In this document: positions 5,741 to 14,032 of the stretch, piece by piece
Layout of the letters: the number at the start of each line of letters is the position of its first letter
Position numbering within the stretch: the first letter of the stretch is position 1
IMG/VR virus record: IMGVR_UViG_3300032053_000067
Span: 1 to 64,000 of that record
From: a virus
DNA length: 64,000 nucleotides
Strand: one strand, 5' to 3'
Notes under the pieces: generated by a model
Databases searched by the model: none
The model's input: only the letters and a program-made list of their open reading frames with translations
Told to the model about the DNA's origin: nothing
Position numbers and translations under genes: made by a program

Positions 5741-7564
5741 ATGAAAATCACGCGAATCGAGATTGTCAATTTCCGCAGTATTGAACACATCATTTTCGAC
5801 GCGATCAGCGGCGGGCTCATGTTGCTCGGGCCAAACGGCTCCGGGAAATCGTCTGTTATCGAAGCCGTCCGCTACGCCCTCTGGGGACACGCCACATGGA
5901 CCACGGCGGATGGCCGCGGCGGCGGCGCCGTTGTCCGTACCGGCGAGAAAGAAGCCACCGTGCTCGTAGACACCGACTTGGGCCGGATCGTGTTCAGTGT
6001 CACGTCAGCGGGTAAGCGCTCATGGACGCTGGTCGACGCGGACGGCCAGGTTCTTGCCGACGAGCCATCGGCGTTTTGGAAACTAGCCGGGGTAGACGCT
6101 CGGCACGCGGAGATCTCCGCAAACCTCGGACACAGCATCGAGAGCGGCGATTTTGCTGACGTGCTTGGCGTATATCTCGCCGGCACGATCACAACCGGCG
6201 CGGTGCTTGCTGCATCCGGCGATCATGCCACATGGCTCTCAGAATTCACAAAAAAATACGTGCAACCGCGAACCGTCCAGGAGTGGCGGGATGTCGGCGA
6301 GACCGCCCACAAGGCGCGGACAGGACTCAACGGCGAACTCAAACAGGTCAGGGCGGATATCGAAGCCTACGGGTTTCTGGCGCTCCCACAGGACCGGCAG
6401 AAACGCGATATTCCCGTCAGCCGACTCGGCGAAGTCCAAAAACGGCAAGCCACTTTGGCGGCGAAACGAGACACGCTCAACCGCGAACTTGGCGCGGCTT
6501 CGGCAACACCGCCAGCGATTGACGTACAGCGTGTTCAGGGCCAGATCGATGTCATGGATGTTGAGCAACAGGCGGCGGCAACCAAGGCTACAGAAACCCG
6601 AGAAAAAGCCGAGGGCGTCGCGGTCGAAGTGGCAGCTGCGCAGTTGCGTATTGCTGAGATGCTCGGGCAGGTCGCGGGCTTGCGGGAGGACATCAAACGG
6701 CTCGAATCCAACTGGGACACCGCACGCGGCGGCATCTGTCCGTTCTGCAACCAGGCGATCCCGCCGACGTTGGTCGCCGCGGCCGAAACCGATATCACTG
6801 AGGCAAAGGCCCGGATCGCTACCATCGAAGCTGAGCGCAAGAATCTCAGTACGGCAACCGGCGATCTCCGGAGCCGGGCAAACGAATACACCGCGACGTA
6901 TAGGACACAGGCAGCGGTTGCAGACCGGCTTGCTCGCGAAATCGCGGGACTGCGTGCCAAGCTCGACATCCCGTTGGCACCCGCGAGTCGGCCAACTGAT
7001 GAGATACAAGCAGATCTGGATACCGTCACGGCAAGCCTGACGCGAGGGGAAGAGATTACGGCGGCGCTTACCAAGATTCAGGACCGCGACGGCCAGAAAC
7101 AGCGGCAGGCGGAGCTCGAGGCGTTGGTCGCCCACCACACTTGGGCGGTCGAAGCGTTCCGCGACGGGGTGTTGCTCAACACGTTGGTGAGCAATAACAA
7201 ACGAGGCGAACTCGTTGACCGGTGCAACGCGCAGTTGGCTGGCACTCACGCCATGGACATCGTGTTGAACGGCAAGACCGTGGACATCCTGTTCGACAAA
7301 CGGAAGCTGGCGTTCTGTTCGACGGGCGAGCAGCGGATCGCGCAGTGGGCCTTCGTCAATGCCTACGCGGCAGACGCACAACCCGTCATCCTAGACGATA
7401 TCAATGACCTCGATGACACTCACAAAAACCTTGTGCGGCGACGGCTGCAATCGGGCGGCGGCGGGATCTACGCGGCCACCAAAGACGCGCCGCCGAACGA
7501 AGCGGCGGTAGAAAAAATACAAGAGGCGTTTGAGCCGGCGCGCGTCGTGTGGATGGGGAAATGA
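5741..7564 (+). CDS. SbcC/Rad50-like SMC-family ATPase
   Basis: 607 residues with the split ABC head of Rad50/SbcC. There is an N-terminal P-loop GPNGSGKS at 30-37 after the typical ITRIEIVNFRSIEH strand, and a C-terminal half with STGEQRIAQ near 527 and the Walker B-like PVILDDINDLD near 549-558. The middle is coiled coil with a CPFC zinc-hook motif at 333-336. It is shorter than cellular SbcC, as in T4 gp46-like phage versions. These proteins work with an SbcD/gp47-type nuclease, which is not apparent in this window; the HNH gene that follows, joined by an ATGA overlap, may be the nuclease partner (inference). The 380-residue antisense frame across it is a codon-bias shadow. Confidence 0.88.
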   Translation: MKITRIEIVNFRSIEHIIFDAISGGLMLLGPNGSGKSSVIEAVRYALWGHATWTTADGRGGGAVVRTGEKEATVLVDTDLGRIVFSVTSAGKRSWTLVDADGQVLADEPSAFWKLAGVDARHAEISANLGHSIESGDFADVLGVYLAGTITTGAVLAASGDHATWLSEFTKKYVQPRTVQEWRDVGETAHKARTGLNGELKQVRADIEAYGFLALPQDRQKRDIPVSRLGEVQKRQATLAAKRDTLNRELGAASATPPAIDVQRVQGQIDVMDVEQQAAATKATETREKAEGVAVEVAAAQLRIAEMLGQVAGLREDIKRLESNWDTARGGICPFCNQAIPPTLVAAAETDITEAKARIATIEAERKNLSTATGDLRSRANEYTATYRTQAAVADRLAREIAGLRAKLDIPLAPASRPTDEIQADLDTVTASLTRGEEITAALTKIQDRDGQKQRQAELEALVAHHTWAVEAFRDGVLLNTLVSNNKRGELVDRCNAQLAGTHAMDIVLNGKTVDILFDKRKLAFCSTGEQRIAQWAFVNAYAADAQPVILDDINDLDDTHKNLVRRRLQSGGGGIYAATKDAPPNEAAVEKIQEAFEPARVVWMGK

Positions 7565-7944
7565 CGAAGCGTAGTCCAGAAGGAAAGTTACGGCGGCAAC
7601 TCGCTAACTGCGAGCGCAAACGGCGCGTTTATGCGGCCCGCATTGCGTTTGCTAGATGGGTGCTCGGCGGCAAATGTCTCCAGTGCGGCTCAGAACAGTA
7701 CCTACAGTTTGACCACATTAACCCATCCACAAAAAGCCTTGAACTCGGCAGAGCCGCCGTAGTATCCCTCGAAAGGTTCCTGGCCGAGATACCCAAATGC
7801 CAACTGCTCTGCCACTGCTGTCACGTCAAGAAATCCAAAATTGACGGTACACAACCAGGCGGGCAGCGAAAGATCGGTGAAGTGGTAAACATGCTGGATT
7901 ATGAATATGACGACGATGACGATTTGATACCTGCGATGGTCTAA
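7561..7944 (+). CDS. HNH endonuclease-like protein
   Basis: 127 residues starting at the ATG that overlaps the SbcC-like stop (ATGA). The HNH/treble-clef signature is clear: CLQCG at ~37, FDHINP with the general-base His, then KCQLLCHCCHVKKS with the second Cys pair and final His. Zinc would be held by the two Cys pairs. The C-terminus ends in an acidic run (YEYDDDDDL). It could be a nuclease partner of the SbcC-like ATPase, a homing-type nuclease, or a packaging-linked HNH; coupling to the ATPase favours the first. Confidence 0.78.
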   Translation: MTKRSPEGKLRRQLANCERKRRVYAARIAFARWVLGGKCLQCGSEQYLQFDHINPSTKSLELGRAAVVSLERFLAEIPKCQLLCHCCHVKKSKIDGTQPGGQRKIGEVVNMLDYEYDDDDDLIPAMV

Positions 7945-7965
7945 CCCAAAAAAAGGAGAGTCGCC

Positions 7966-8448
7966 ATGGGAAACATAGGATACAACGGCGAATGCGGCGA
8001 TGGCGAGCCGCTTATCGGGATACCGGAAGGGGAACATTATTTCCGGGTACGTAATGTCACAAAAGGGTTTGACGAAAAACATCAATGCGATGCGGCTACC
8101 GTCACGCTTGAAGTCAGGGCGGGCGAAACCACGGCTACGATACAAGACAAGCTCCCGTGCCACACCGCGTTCGAGTGGAAACTTGGCGCTTTCTTTAAAT
8201 CGCTCGGCCTCCGCAAGTCGGGCGAGAAGCTCCGCATGAACTGGGACGCCGCGGTAGGCCAGTGGGGCCGGTGCAAAATCGTCATTAAAAAGGGCCGCGA
8301 ACGGGATTTTCATAACATCGGTTCGTATCTCGACCGCAACGGCAAACAGCCGCCGGCGTGGTGTGTCGAGCCGCTCGGTGCGGCCGCGGCCCCTGCGCCA
8401 CAGCGGCAGGCGCCAGAACCAACCGAAGACGACGGTGCCCCGTTTTGA
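7966..8448 (+). CDS. SSB-like phage single-strand-binding protein (DUF669-like)
   Basis: 160 residues with AAAAGGAGA before the start. The N-terminal ~120 residues look like an OB-type beta barrel (GEHYFRVRNVTKGFD, KCKIVIKKGRERD region). The tail is Ala/Pro/Gln-rich, flexible, and ends in the acidic tip TEDDGAPF, the hallmark of SSB C-termini that recruit partners. Such DUF669-like proteins commonly sit beside Sak4-type ATPases. It would coat ssDNA during replication or recombination. Confidence 0.7.
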   Translation: MGNIGYNGECGDGEPLIGIPEGEHYFRVRNVTKGFDEKHQCDAATVTLEVRAGETTATIQDKLPCHTAFEWKLGAFFKSLGLRKSGEKLRMNWDAAVGQWGRCKIVIKKGRERDFHNIGSYLDRNGKQPPAWCVEPLGAAAAPAPQRQAPEPTEDDGAPF

Positions 8449-8509
8449 CGGGAATGAATCACAACCGGCAGACGCGCGGCGTGTTCGCGTGGGGCGGGTG
8501 GGCGTGGTG

Positions 8510-9622
8510 ATGACGTACTACAACGATAATGATGGCAAGGCGTGCGCGTGGTTGTGCGAGTTACAAGCGGCGGGGTTGATTACGGCCGGCCTGATTGATG
8601 ATAGGAGCATTTGTGATGTGCGAGGAAACGACCTTGCGGGATTCGAGCGGTGCCACCTCTTCGCCGGGATCGGCGGATGGGATTGCGCATTACGACTCGC
8701 CAAGTGGCCGGCAGGTGTTTCCGTTTGGACAGGTTCCCCGCCCTGCCAGCCGTTCAGTTGCGCCGGCAAAGGGGCGGGCGAAAAAGATCCCCGCCACCTG
8801 TGGCCCGAGTTTCGACGCCTCATCGCCGAGTGCCGTCCTCCAAGCGTCTTTGGAGAGCAGGTTGCGTCAAAGGCTGGACGTCAATGGCTCGCTGGAGTAT
8901 TCACTGACATGGAAGCACTGGGATATGCCTGCGCGGGTGCCGATCTGTGCGCTGCGGGCATCGCGGCGCCGCATATCCGGCAACGCCTGTACTGGGTGGC
9001 CGTCGCCGAATCTATGCGAGCGGGGAGCGGAGTTGAAAGAGTCGAAAGACAAGCGCGGATCAGGCGGGGTGGATTTGCAGACGGCGGCCACGCTCGCGGG
9101 GTGGCGATCTCCGGCGGTGCAGAATTCTCAGGGCGGGCCTCTCTCACCGGAGAAAACAAATGCGCGGTCGAGGTTGACGCTTCAGTCCCAGGCGGTCCTT
9201 GCGGGCTACCCGACGCCACAATCGTACAGCTTTCAAGAGAGCCACGCGCCTGGGCAAGTGAAACTGGACTTGTGTGCGAAACTGGCGGGCTTTGCAACCC
9301 CGCGGGCGGAGGAGCGGTCTCAACGGAACAGCCGGGACAATTACGAGGCACTATCGAAACAGGTTTCTGGAGCGATTACGACGTCATCCCGTTCCGCGAC
9401 GGGAAATCGCGGCGTACTCAACCCCGCTCTGCCCCGTTGGTTATTGGGCTACCCCGAGGCGTGGTGCCTTGCGGCGATCCGCGCATCGAGGACGTTAACC
9501 AAAGCGCGGAGGCGCGGGTGATGCGATTGAAAGGTTACGGGAATTCGATTTGCGCGCCACTTGCGGCGGTGTTCATCAAGGCAGTAATGGACTGGCTAGA
9601 AACAGTGGAGGCGACAGCATGA
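8510..9622 (+). CDS. C5-cytosine DNA methyltransferase (Dcm family)
   Basis: 370 residues from the ATG at 8510. Conserved motifs are present in order: I, CHLFAGIGGWDCAL; IV, GSPPCQPFS with catalytic Cys79; a VI-like FGEQV instead of ENV; VIII, APHIRQRLYWVA; and X, GYGNSICAPLAAVFI. The late stretch FWSDYDVIPFRDGKSRR is also typical of phage cytosine methylases. The target-recognition region between VIII and X is low in complexity (Gly/Ala/Arg-rich), because most of it lies opposite a second open gene in another frame (8616-9521). Role: modify phage DNA against host restriction. It overlaps the adenine methylase gene (ATGA). Confidence 0.9.
   Translation: MTYYNDNDGKACAWLCELQAAGLITAGLIDDRSICDVRGNDLAGFERCHLFAGIGGWDCALRLAKWPAGVSVWTGSPPCQPFSCAGKGAGEKDPRHLWPEFRRLIAECRPPSVFGEQVASKAGRQWLAGVFTDMEALGYACAGADLCAAGIAAPHIRQRLYWVAVAESMRAGSGVERVERQARIRRGGFADGGHARGVAISGGAEFSGRASLTGENKCAVEVDASVPGGPCGLPDATIVQLSREPRAWASETGLVCETGGLCNPAGGGAVSTEQPGQLRGTIETGFWSDYDVIPFRDGKSRRTQPRSAPLVIGLPRGVVPCGDPRIEDVNQSAEARVMRLKGYGNSICAPLAAVFIKAVMDWLETVEATA
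8616..9521 (+). CDS. Nested gene inside dcm, +1 frame, 301 aa
   Basis: This frame lies wholly within the cytosine methylase gene but one base out of register. It begins at an ATG (8616) with AGGAG 8 nt upstream. The product reads like a real protein: SLEYSLTWKHWDMP, then RASRRRISGNACTGWPSP, then loosely repeated elements AGWRSP, AGYPTP and AGFATP at intervals of ~30 residues, and an ending VLNPALPRWLLGYPEAW. I recall similar proteins of unknown function, with GWPTP repeats and an LNP..RWLMGYP ending, annotated near phage cytosine methylases, but cannot confirm that here. The methylase frame is the one with poor composition across this stretch. Likely co-expressed with Dcm; function unknown. 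Confidence 0.72.
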   Translation: MCEETTLRDSSGATSSPGSADGIAHYDSPSGRQVFPFGQVPRPASRSVAPAKGRAKKIPATCGPSFDASSPSAVLQASLESRLRQRLDVNGSLEYSLTWKHWDMPARVPICALRASRRRISGNACTGWPSPNLCERGAELKESKDKRGSGGVDLQTAATLAGWRSPAVQNSQGGPLSPEKTNARSRLTLQSQAVLAGYPTPQSYSFQESHAPGQVKLDLCAKLAGFATPRAEERSQRNSRDNYEALSKQVSGAITTSSRSATGNRGVLNPALPRWLLGYPEAWCLAAIRASRTLTKARRRG

Positions 9623-10617
9623 CGCCCGCCACCCTAAAAGCGCCTATGCCTTTTTTCGGCGGTAAGTCAAAGGTCGCGGATCTAATTTGGTCTAAATTTG
9701 GCGACGTGCCGAATTTCGTAGAACCCTTCTGCGGATCGTGCGCAGTGCTGTTGGCCCGGCCATCGGAACCACGGATCGAAACCGTGAATGACGTTGACGG
9801 GCTGATTTGCAACATGTGGCGGGCGCTGAAAGCGGACCCGGAAGCCGTGGCTAGTTATGCCGACTGGCCAGTCCTAGAAAATTGCCTCCATGCTCGGCAC
9901 GCTTGGCTTGTCGGGCAAAAGGACGGTTTACAATCCCGGCTTGAAGGCGATCCCGACTACTACGACGCCAAGATCGCGGGGTACTGGCTCTGGGGTATGG
10001 CGTGCTGGATTGGTAGCGGGTTTTGTAGCGGCAACGGCCCGTGGCATGTGGTAGATGGCAAACTGGTTGACACGGGCGACGCGGGCCAGGGTGTGCAACG
10101 GCAACTGGTCCACCTTGGCGACGCGGGCCAGGGCGTGCAACGGAAACGGCAGATATTGAGCGGGGCATATTCGTCGGCAAAAGGCGCGGCAAACAAAACC
10201 GGCGAGGCGCTGTTGGAATGGTTCGCTGCGCTGTCAGATCGGTTACGCCGAGTGCGTGTCTGTTGCGGCGACTGGTCGCGGGTGTGTGGGCCGAGCGTGA
10301 CGTTCAAAAATGGGCTTACGGGAATTTTTATGGACCCGCCATATGCTGCCGGACGCGATGACAACCTGTACCGGGTTGATAGCACTGATGTAACCCATGA
10401 TGTTGCCGCGTGGTGCATCGAGAATGGCGATAACCCGTTACTGCGGATCGCGCTGTGCGGGTACGACGGCACCATGGACATGCCCGCATCGTGGGAATGT
10501 GTGCCATGGAAAACGCGCGGCGGGTACGGATCGCAGGGGGGTGGGCGCGGGAAAGCGAACGCGGGCCGGGAGCGGATTTGGTTCAGTCCCGCATGTTTAC
10601 AAACGGAGTTGTTCTAA
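9619..10617 (+). CDS. N6-adenine DNA methyltransferase (Dam family)
   Basis: 332 residues, started at the ATG overlapping the dcm stop (9619). It has the D12/Dam-class signature: PFFGGKSKVADLIW, the SAM site FVEPFCGSCAVLL and the catalytic DPPY at 239-242, and ends KANAGRERIWFSPACL. An unusual insert holds two exact copies of DAGQGVQR (10078-10142 region) in a tandem 42-bp repeat. Together with the cytosine methylase it would give double methylation of phage DNA. Confidence 0.9.
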   Translation: MTPATLKAPMPFFGGKSKVADLIWSKFGDVPNFVEPFCGSCAVLLARPSEPRIETVNDVDGLICNMWRALKADPEAVASYADWPVLENCLHARHAWLVGQKDGLQSRLEGDPDYYDAKIAGYWLWGMACWIGSGFCSGNGPWHVVDGKLVDTGDAGQGVQRQLVHLGDAGQGVQRKRQILSGAYSSAKGAANKTGEALLEWFAALSDRLRRVRVCCGDWSRVCGPSVTFKNGLTGIFMDPPYAAGRDDNLYRVDSTDVTHDVAAWCIENGDNPLLRIALCGYDGTMDMPASWECVPWKTRGGYGSQGGGRGKANAGRERIWFSPACLQTELF

Positions 10618-10660
10618 TGACGCCCACCTACCAGAACGCCGAGCGCGGGGAAGGGACGCA

Positions 10661-13243
10661 ATGAACCTCCGCCCGTACCAGACAGCCGCCGTGGAAGCCG
10701 TCGAACGCGGCTGGGGCGAGTTCCAGCGGCAGCTTGTAGTGATGCCCACCGGTGTTGGCAAGACGATCTGCTTTGCTCATCTCGCGGCACGCGAGGCGGC
10801 GCGCGGCGGTAACACGATGATCCTGGCGCATCGTGACGAACTGCTCCAGCAGGCCCAAGACAAGATCCGCGTCGCGGTCGGTATGGATAGCGCACTCGAA
10901 AAAGCCGATAGCATCGCCTATGACGGGCTGTTCCGGAAACCGATCACGGTGGCCAGCGTCCAGACGCTGCACGCCAAACGCCTTGAGAAATGGGCACCCG
11001 ACGCCGTGGACTTGCTCGTTGTAGACGAGGCCCATCACGCACTGTCTGACAGCTATAGAGCAATCATTAACCATTTCAGTAACGCCCGCGTGTTGGGTGT
11101 GACGGCTACACCTGATCGCGGCGACAAACGCGACATGGGCGAGGTGTTTGAAGGCATTGCCTACGAGTATTCGATCCGCGACGCTATCGCGGACGGCTAC
11201 CTATCCCCGATTGCAGCCGAACTTATCCCCATCAAGATCGACTTGTCGAAAGTGCGGACCATGGCGGGCGATTACAACGTGGCGGACCTCGACGAGTCGC
11301 TGCTTCCTTATCTTGATACCGTCGCCCGCGAAGTGGCCAGCCACGTGGTTGCGCGGAAGACGTTGATTTTTCTGCCGTTGGTGCGCACGTCTCAGGCGTT
11401 TGCTAAACTGCTCCGCGACTATGGGATCTCGGCGGAACACATCGACGGCGCCAGTCCTGACCGAGCAGATATCCTAAAGCGATACGCGGCCAGCGAGTTT
11501 CAGGCGCTTTGTAATTCGGCGCTGCTGTTCGAAGGATACGACCAGCCGGACATCTCGTGCGTCGTGCCACTGAGGCCAACGCAGTCGCGGCCGCTCTATT
11601 GCCTTGATTCACAAACAGAACTGCTGACGCCATCAGGGTGGAAGTTAAACGTAGAGGTTGGCGATGACGTTGCGGCATGGAACAAAGAGACAGGCGAGAT
11701 TAGGTTTACACCAGCGATTGCGCAAACAAGACGTTTCCTATATCCAGATGAACATTTCATTTCGCTAGTAAGTCAGTCGGTGGATATCCGAGTCAGTAAT
11801 AAACATCGGATGATTTACGACAATAGAAGGCGGAACGGATGGAAATTTACCGAAGTATCGAGGCTTGCTTCTTTACGCGACACGTCTTATATACCAGTGG
11901 CGGGGTGCGCCTCAACGCCCGGGGTTCCTCTTTCTAATGATGAATTACGTTTTATAGGATGGGTAATGACGGATGGTTCTATCAACAAACACAATGGCGG
12001 TATTGCTATTACCCAGGGCGAACACCAACCATGGCTTGAAGACATCCAAAAGTGCATTGATGGGTGCGGGTTTAAATATAACAGGTTTGTAAGAGTAAGG
12101 TGTGGTGCTTTCAAGGCTAATAGCGATTGTGTGACATGGACAATATCTAAAGGGGTGCCGCGTGGCAGGGATAAACATTTGCGCGGATGGGGAGCACTTG
12201 AGCCGTGGCTGTCTAAAGACTTCGCGCCGGCATTAATGGCTGTTAATAATAAACAATTTGATGTTTTACTTAAGGCTATCCATCTCGGTGATGGCCTTAA
12301 ACAGAAGTCGTTAAATTGGACACAGCGGTCTTACCATATTTCTAAAGGAAATAAGGCTTTTATTGAACGCCTTCAAATTTGCGCGTTGATGCATGGATAT
12401 CGTGCAAACATTTCTGCTGTTAAGGTATTACCAGGAAGACAACCCCTCTATTACCTTCATCTCAAAAAACAAGAATGGTCAAGAGTTGGTGGGCAACGCG
12501 GAGATCGGCCATCATGGAAAATTGAACCGCATTCAAAAGAAGAATGCTGGTGCGTAGAAAACGAATTTGGAACACTCGTAACCCGCCACAACGGGAAAGT
12601 GGCTATTGTTAGTAATTGCCAAATGGTCGGACGCGGCACCCGGATTTTTCCCGGCAAAGAAAATCTGTTGGTGCTTGACTTCCTGTGGCAGACCACGAAA
12701 CACAAACTCTGCCAGCCCGCTTCGCTGTTTGCCCATTCGGTCGAGGAAGCCGACAGCATCATGGCGCAAGTAATCCCCGGCGGCGGGCAGATAGACCTGC
12801 TCGAAGCCGAGGCCGACGCCAAAAAACAGCGGGAAGAATCTCTGCGGAAGAAGCTGCAAGAGACCCAGAAAAAACAGCGGCGTTCGATTGATCCGGTTTC
12901 GTTTGCGCTTTCTATCGATTGCATGGATCTAGCCGAATGGGAACCCGAAGCGGCATGGCATGAGAAAACCGTCACGGACGGCCAGCGAAAGGCATTGTCG
13001 AATTTTGGCATTGACCTCGCTACTGTGACGTGCCGCGGCCATGCGTCCGCGATTCTCGACGTGATTTTTGCGCGCCGACAAGCGGGACTCTGTACGCCGA
13101 AACAAGCGGCCGTGCTCAACAAATATGGGTATTCGTCTAATACCAGTTTCGAGGAAGCGAAGGGACTTATTGACACCATCGCCGCAAACGGGTGGCAACG
13201 GCCAATACTCGTAGTTGCAGCACCATTACCACTAGATTATTAA
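10661..13243 (+). CDS. SF2 DEAH-type helicase interrupted by an intein
   Basis: 860 residues before splicing, 521 after. Extein parts: Q-motif-like MNLRPYQTAAVE, Walker A MPTGVGKT at 28-35, DEAH at 122-125, the GVTATPDR motif III region, KTLIFLPLV (motif IV) and GYDQPDISCVV (motif V), then motif VI split by the intein (PLY | CQMVGRGTR). It ends with a Lys/Gln-rich coiled coil and a small helical C-terminal domain (~730-860). It resembles phage DEAD/SSL2-type helicases found with methylases and replication genes, probably for replication or restriction evasion. The alternative upstream start at 10397 lies within the Dam gene and is not needed: the ATG at 10661 begins the conserved domain, though its ribosome site (GGGACGC) is weak. 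Confidence 0.9.
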   Translation: MNLRPYQTAAVEAVERGWGEFQRQLVVMPTGVGKTICFAHLAAREAARGGNTMILAHRDELLQQAQDKIRVAVGMDSALEKADSIAYDGLFRKPITVASVQTLHAKRLEKWAPDAVDLLVVDEAHHALSDSYRAIINHFSNARVLGVTATPDRGDKRDMGEVFEGIAYEYSIRDAIADGYLSPIAAELIPIKIDLSKVRTMAGDYNVADLDESLLPYLDTVAREVASHVVARKTLIFLPLVRTSQAFAKLLRDYGISAEHIDGASPDRADILKRYAASEFQALCNSALLFEGYDQPDISCVVPLRPTQSRPLYCLDSQTELLTPSGWKLNVEVGDDVAAWNKETGEIRFTPAIAQTRRFLYPDEHFISLVSQSVDIRVSNKHRMIYDNRRRNGWKFTEVSRLASLRDTSYIPVAGCASTPGVPLSNDELRFIGWVMTDGSINKHNGGIAITQGEHQPWLEDIQKCIDGCGFKYNRFVRVRCGAFKANSDCVTWTISKGVPRGRDKHLRGWGALEPWLSKDFAPALMAVNNKQFDVLLKAIHLGDGLKQKSLNWTQRSYHISKGNKAFIERLQICALMHGYRANISAVKVLPGRQPLYYLHLKKQEWSRVGGQRGDRPSWKIEPHSKEECWCVENEFGTLVTRHNGKVAIVSNCQMVGRGTRIFPGKENLLVLDFLWQTTKHKLCQPASLFAHSVEEADSIMAQVIPGGGQIDLLEAEADAKKQREESLRKKLQETQKKQRRSIDPVSFALSIDCMDLAEWEPEAAWHEKTVTDGQRKALSNFGIDLATVTCRGHASAILDVIFARRQAGLCTPKQAAVLNKYGYSSNTSFEEAKGLIDTIAANGWQRPILVVAAPLPLDY
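11600..12616 (+). other. LAGLIDADG intein in helicase motif VI
   Basis: The 339-residue insert runs from Cys1 (CLDSQTELLTPSGWK, block A) to VSN (block G), with Cys as the +1 extein residue. Block B is VSNKHRM. The two dodecapeptide nuclease motifs are LRFIGWVMTDGS (Asp125) and LKAIHLGDG (Asp231). Block F is CWCVENEFGTLVTRHNGK. The penultimate His is replaced by Ser, which occurs in some active inteins. Removing it restores an uninterrupted PLYCQMVGRGTR. Its DNA is visibly AT-richer than the flanking extein and uses different codons (TTT, AAA, TTA, ATT), pointing to a recent arrival as a homing element. Both acidic nuclease residues remain, so homing may still be active. Confidence 0.93.
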
Positions 13244-13275
13244 CAACAGCGGCGCAGGCCGCGAGGAGGCATGAC

Positions 13276-13563
13276 ATGAAGCTAGATATTTGCGGCAACG
13301 ACAAGACGCTGTATAGCGCCCATGGTGAATACGAACCCGGTGACCAAGCCCTTGAACCGTGTCCGTTTTGCGGTGGCATGGATATAGAAGTAGACAATAC
13401 ACACACCCCACATTATACGGCTATTTGCCAAACCTGCGGAGCGGAAAAACCAGCGGCAGATTCCAGGAGTAGCGGAAACCATTCCAAAACAAAGGCGGCT
13501 TGCAGGCGCGCCCATAGACGTAGCTTTCAGTCTGCAATTGATGAATGGAACAAAAGAGCATAG
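13276..13563 (+). CDS. Lar-like restriction alleviation protein
   Basis: 95 residues from the ATG with GAGGAGG 8 nt upstream. The Lar family pattern is present: LEPCPFCGGMDIEV, a central YTAICQTCGAEKP and a C-terminal AIDEWNKRA, giving a two-Cys-pair zinc ribbon. Lar (Rac prophage) alleviates type I restriction by affecting host modification; Cys4 Lar-like proteins are common in phage early regions. The placement right after the two methylases and the helicase fits an antirestriction block. Small zinc-ribbon proteins of this type are sometimes named Lar only by homology, so the activity is unproven. Confidence 0.75.
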   Translation: MKLDICGNDKTLYSAHGEYEPGDQALEPCPFCGGMDIEVDNTHTPHYTAICQTCGAEKPAADSRSSGNHSKTKAACRRAHRRSFQSAIDEWNKRA

Positions 13564-13639
13564 CGGCGTGTGCCGCAAGAAAGCATAATAGAAACGGTAC
13601 CGCGGGCCGAAGAAACGCAACGGGAAAAAGGAGCATGAC

Positions 13640-14032
13640 GTGGAAAAGGGAAAACCCATACTGATTGACTCGAAAGTGCTGGGTGAGATTATGAGGACAC
13701 ATTCGCCGGCCTGCCTTATGGCAGCTGCCGAGATCCTCGCCGCGGCTGGCTGCGACGAGAAGGGCGAGGTCGTGCCGCTGACGGCGAACGGTAAGCGAGC
13801 GCGAATACACCCAACGGCCAGTGACGGGTTTATTATTTTGGCTTGTTTACCAGGGGAGCGGATCTCGGATGCAGACCTTATTAAGGCGGGGGGGAATCCA
13901 AACGAAGGTCCACGTTTACTCGCGGCGCTTGGCGTGCCGGAGCCGACGCGGACGTGCGCGACGTGTGATATGCGCGATGTCTGTAGAGTGACACCAGATA
14001 GGTGTTCTAATTGGGAGCCGCGCCATGACTGA
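13640..14032 (+). CDS. Unknown protein with C-terminal Cys cluster
   Basis: 130 residues from a GTG with AAAGGAG 8 nt upstream. N-terminal and middle parts form a small alpha/beta-like domain (ASDGFIILACLPGERISDAD). The C-terminus holds CATC, DMRDVC and a final Cys, a possible metal site. It begins the block of very small accessory genes; no family recognised. Confidence 0.68.
   Translation: MEKGKPILIDSKVLGEIMRTHSPACLMAAAEILAAAGCDEKGEVVPLTANGKRARIHPTASDGFIILACLPGERISDADLIKAGGNPNEGPRLLAALGVPEPTRTCATCDMRDVCRVTPDRCSNWEPRHD

Noticed and set aside
6153-7040. 295-codon plus-strand frame within the SbcC-like gene as a third nested gene
   Set aside because: Its product is a Ser/Arg/Pro-rich string without hydrophobic pattern and without a ribosome site, unlike the two nested genes accepted.
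6239-7381. 380-codon open frame on the minus strand across the SbcC-like gene
   Set aside because: It mirrors the G/C-ending codons of the real gene, has no family features and no ribosome site; the plus-strand product has all ATPase motifs.
10617-10664. 15-codon frame between Dam and helicase genes
   Set aside because: Too short, and probably only a translational bridge to the helicase start.
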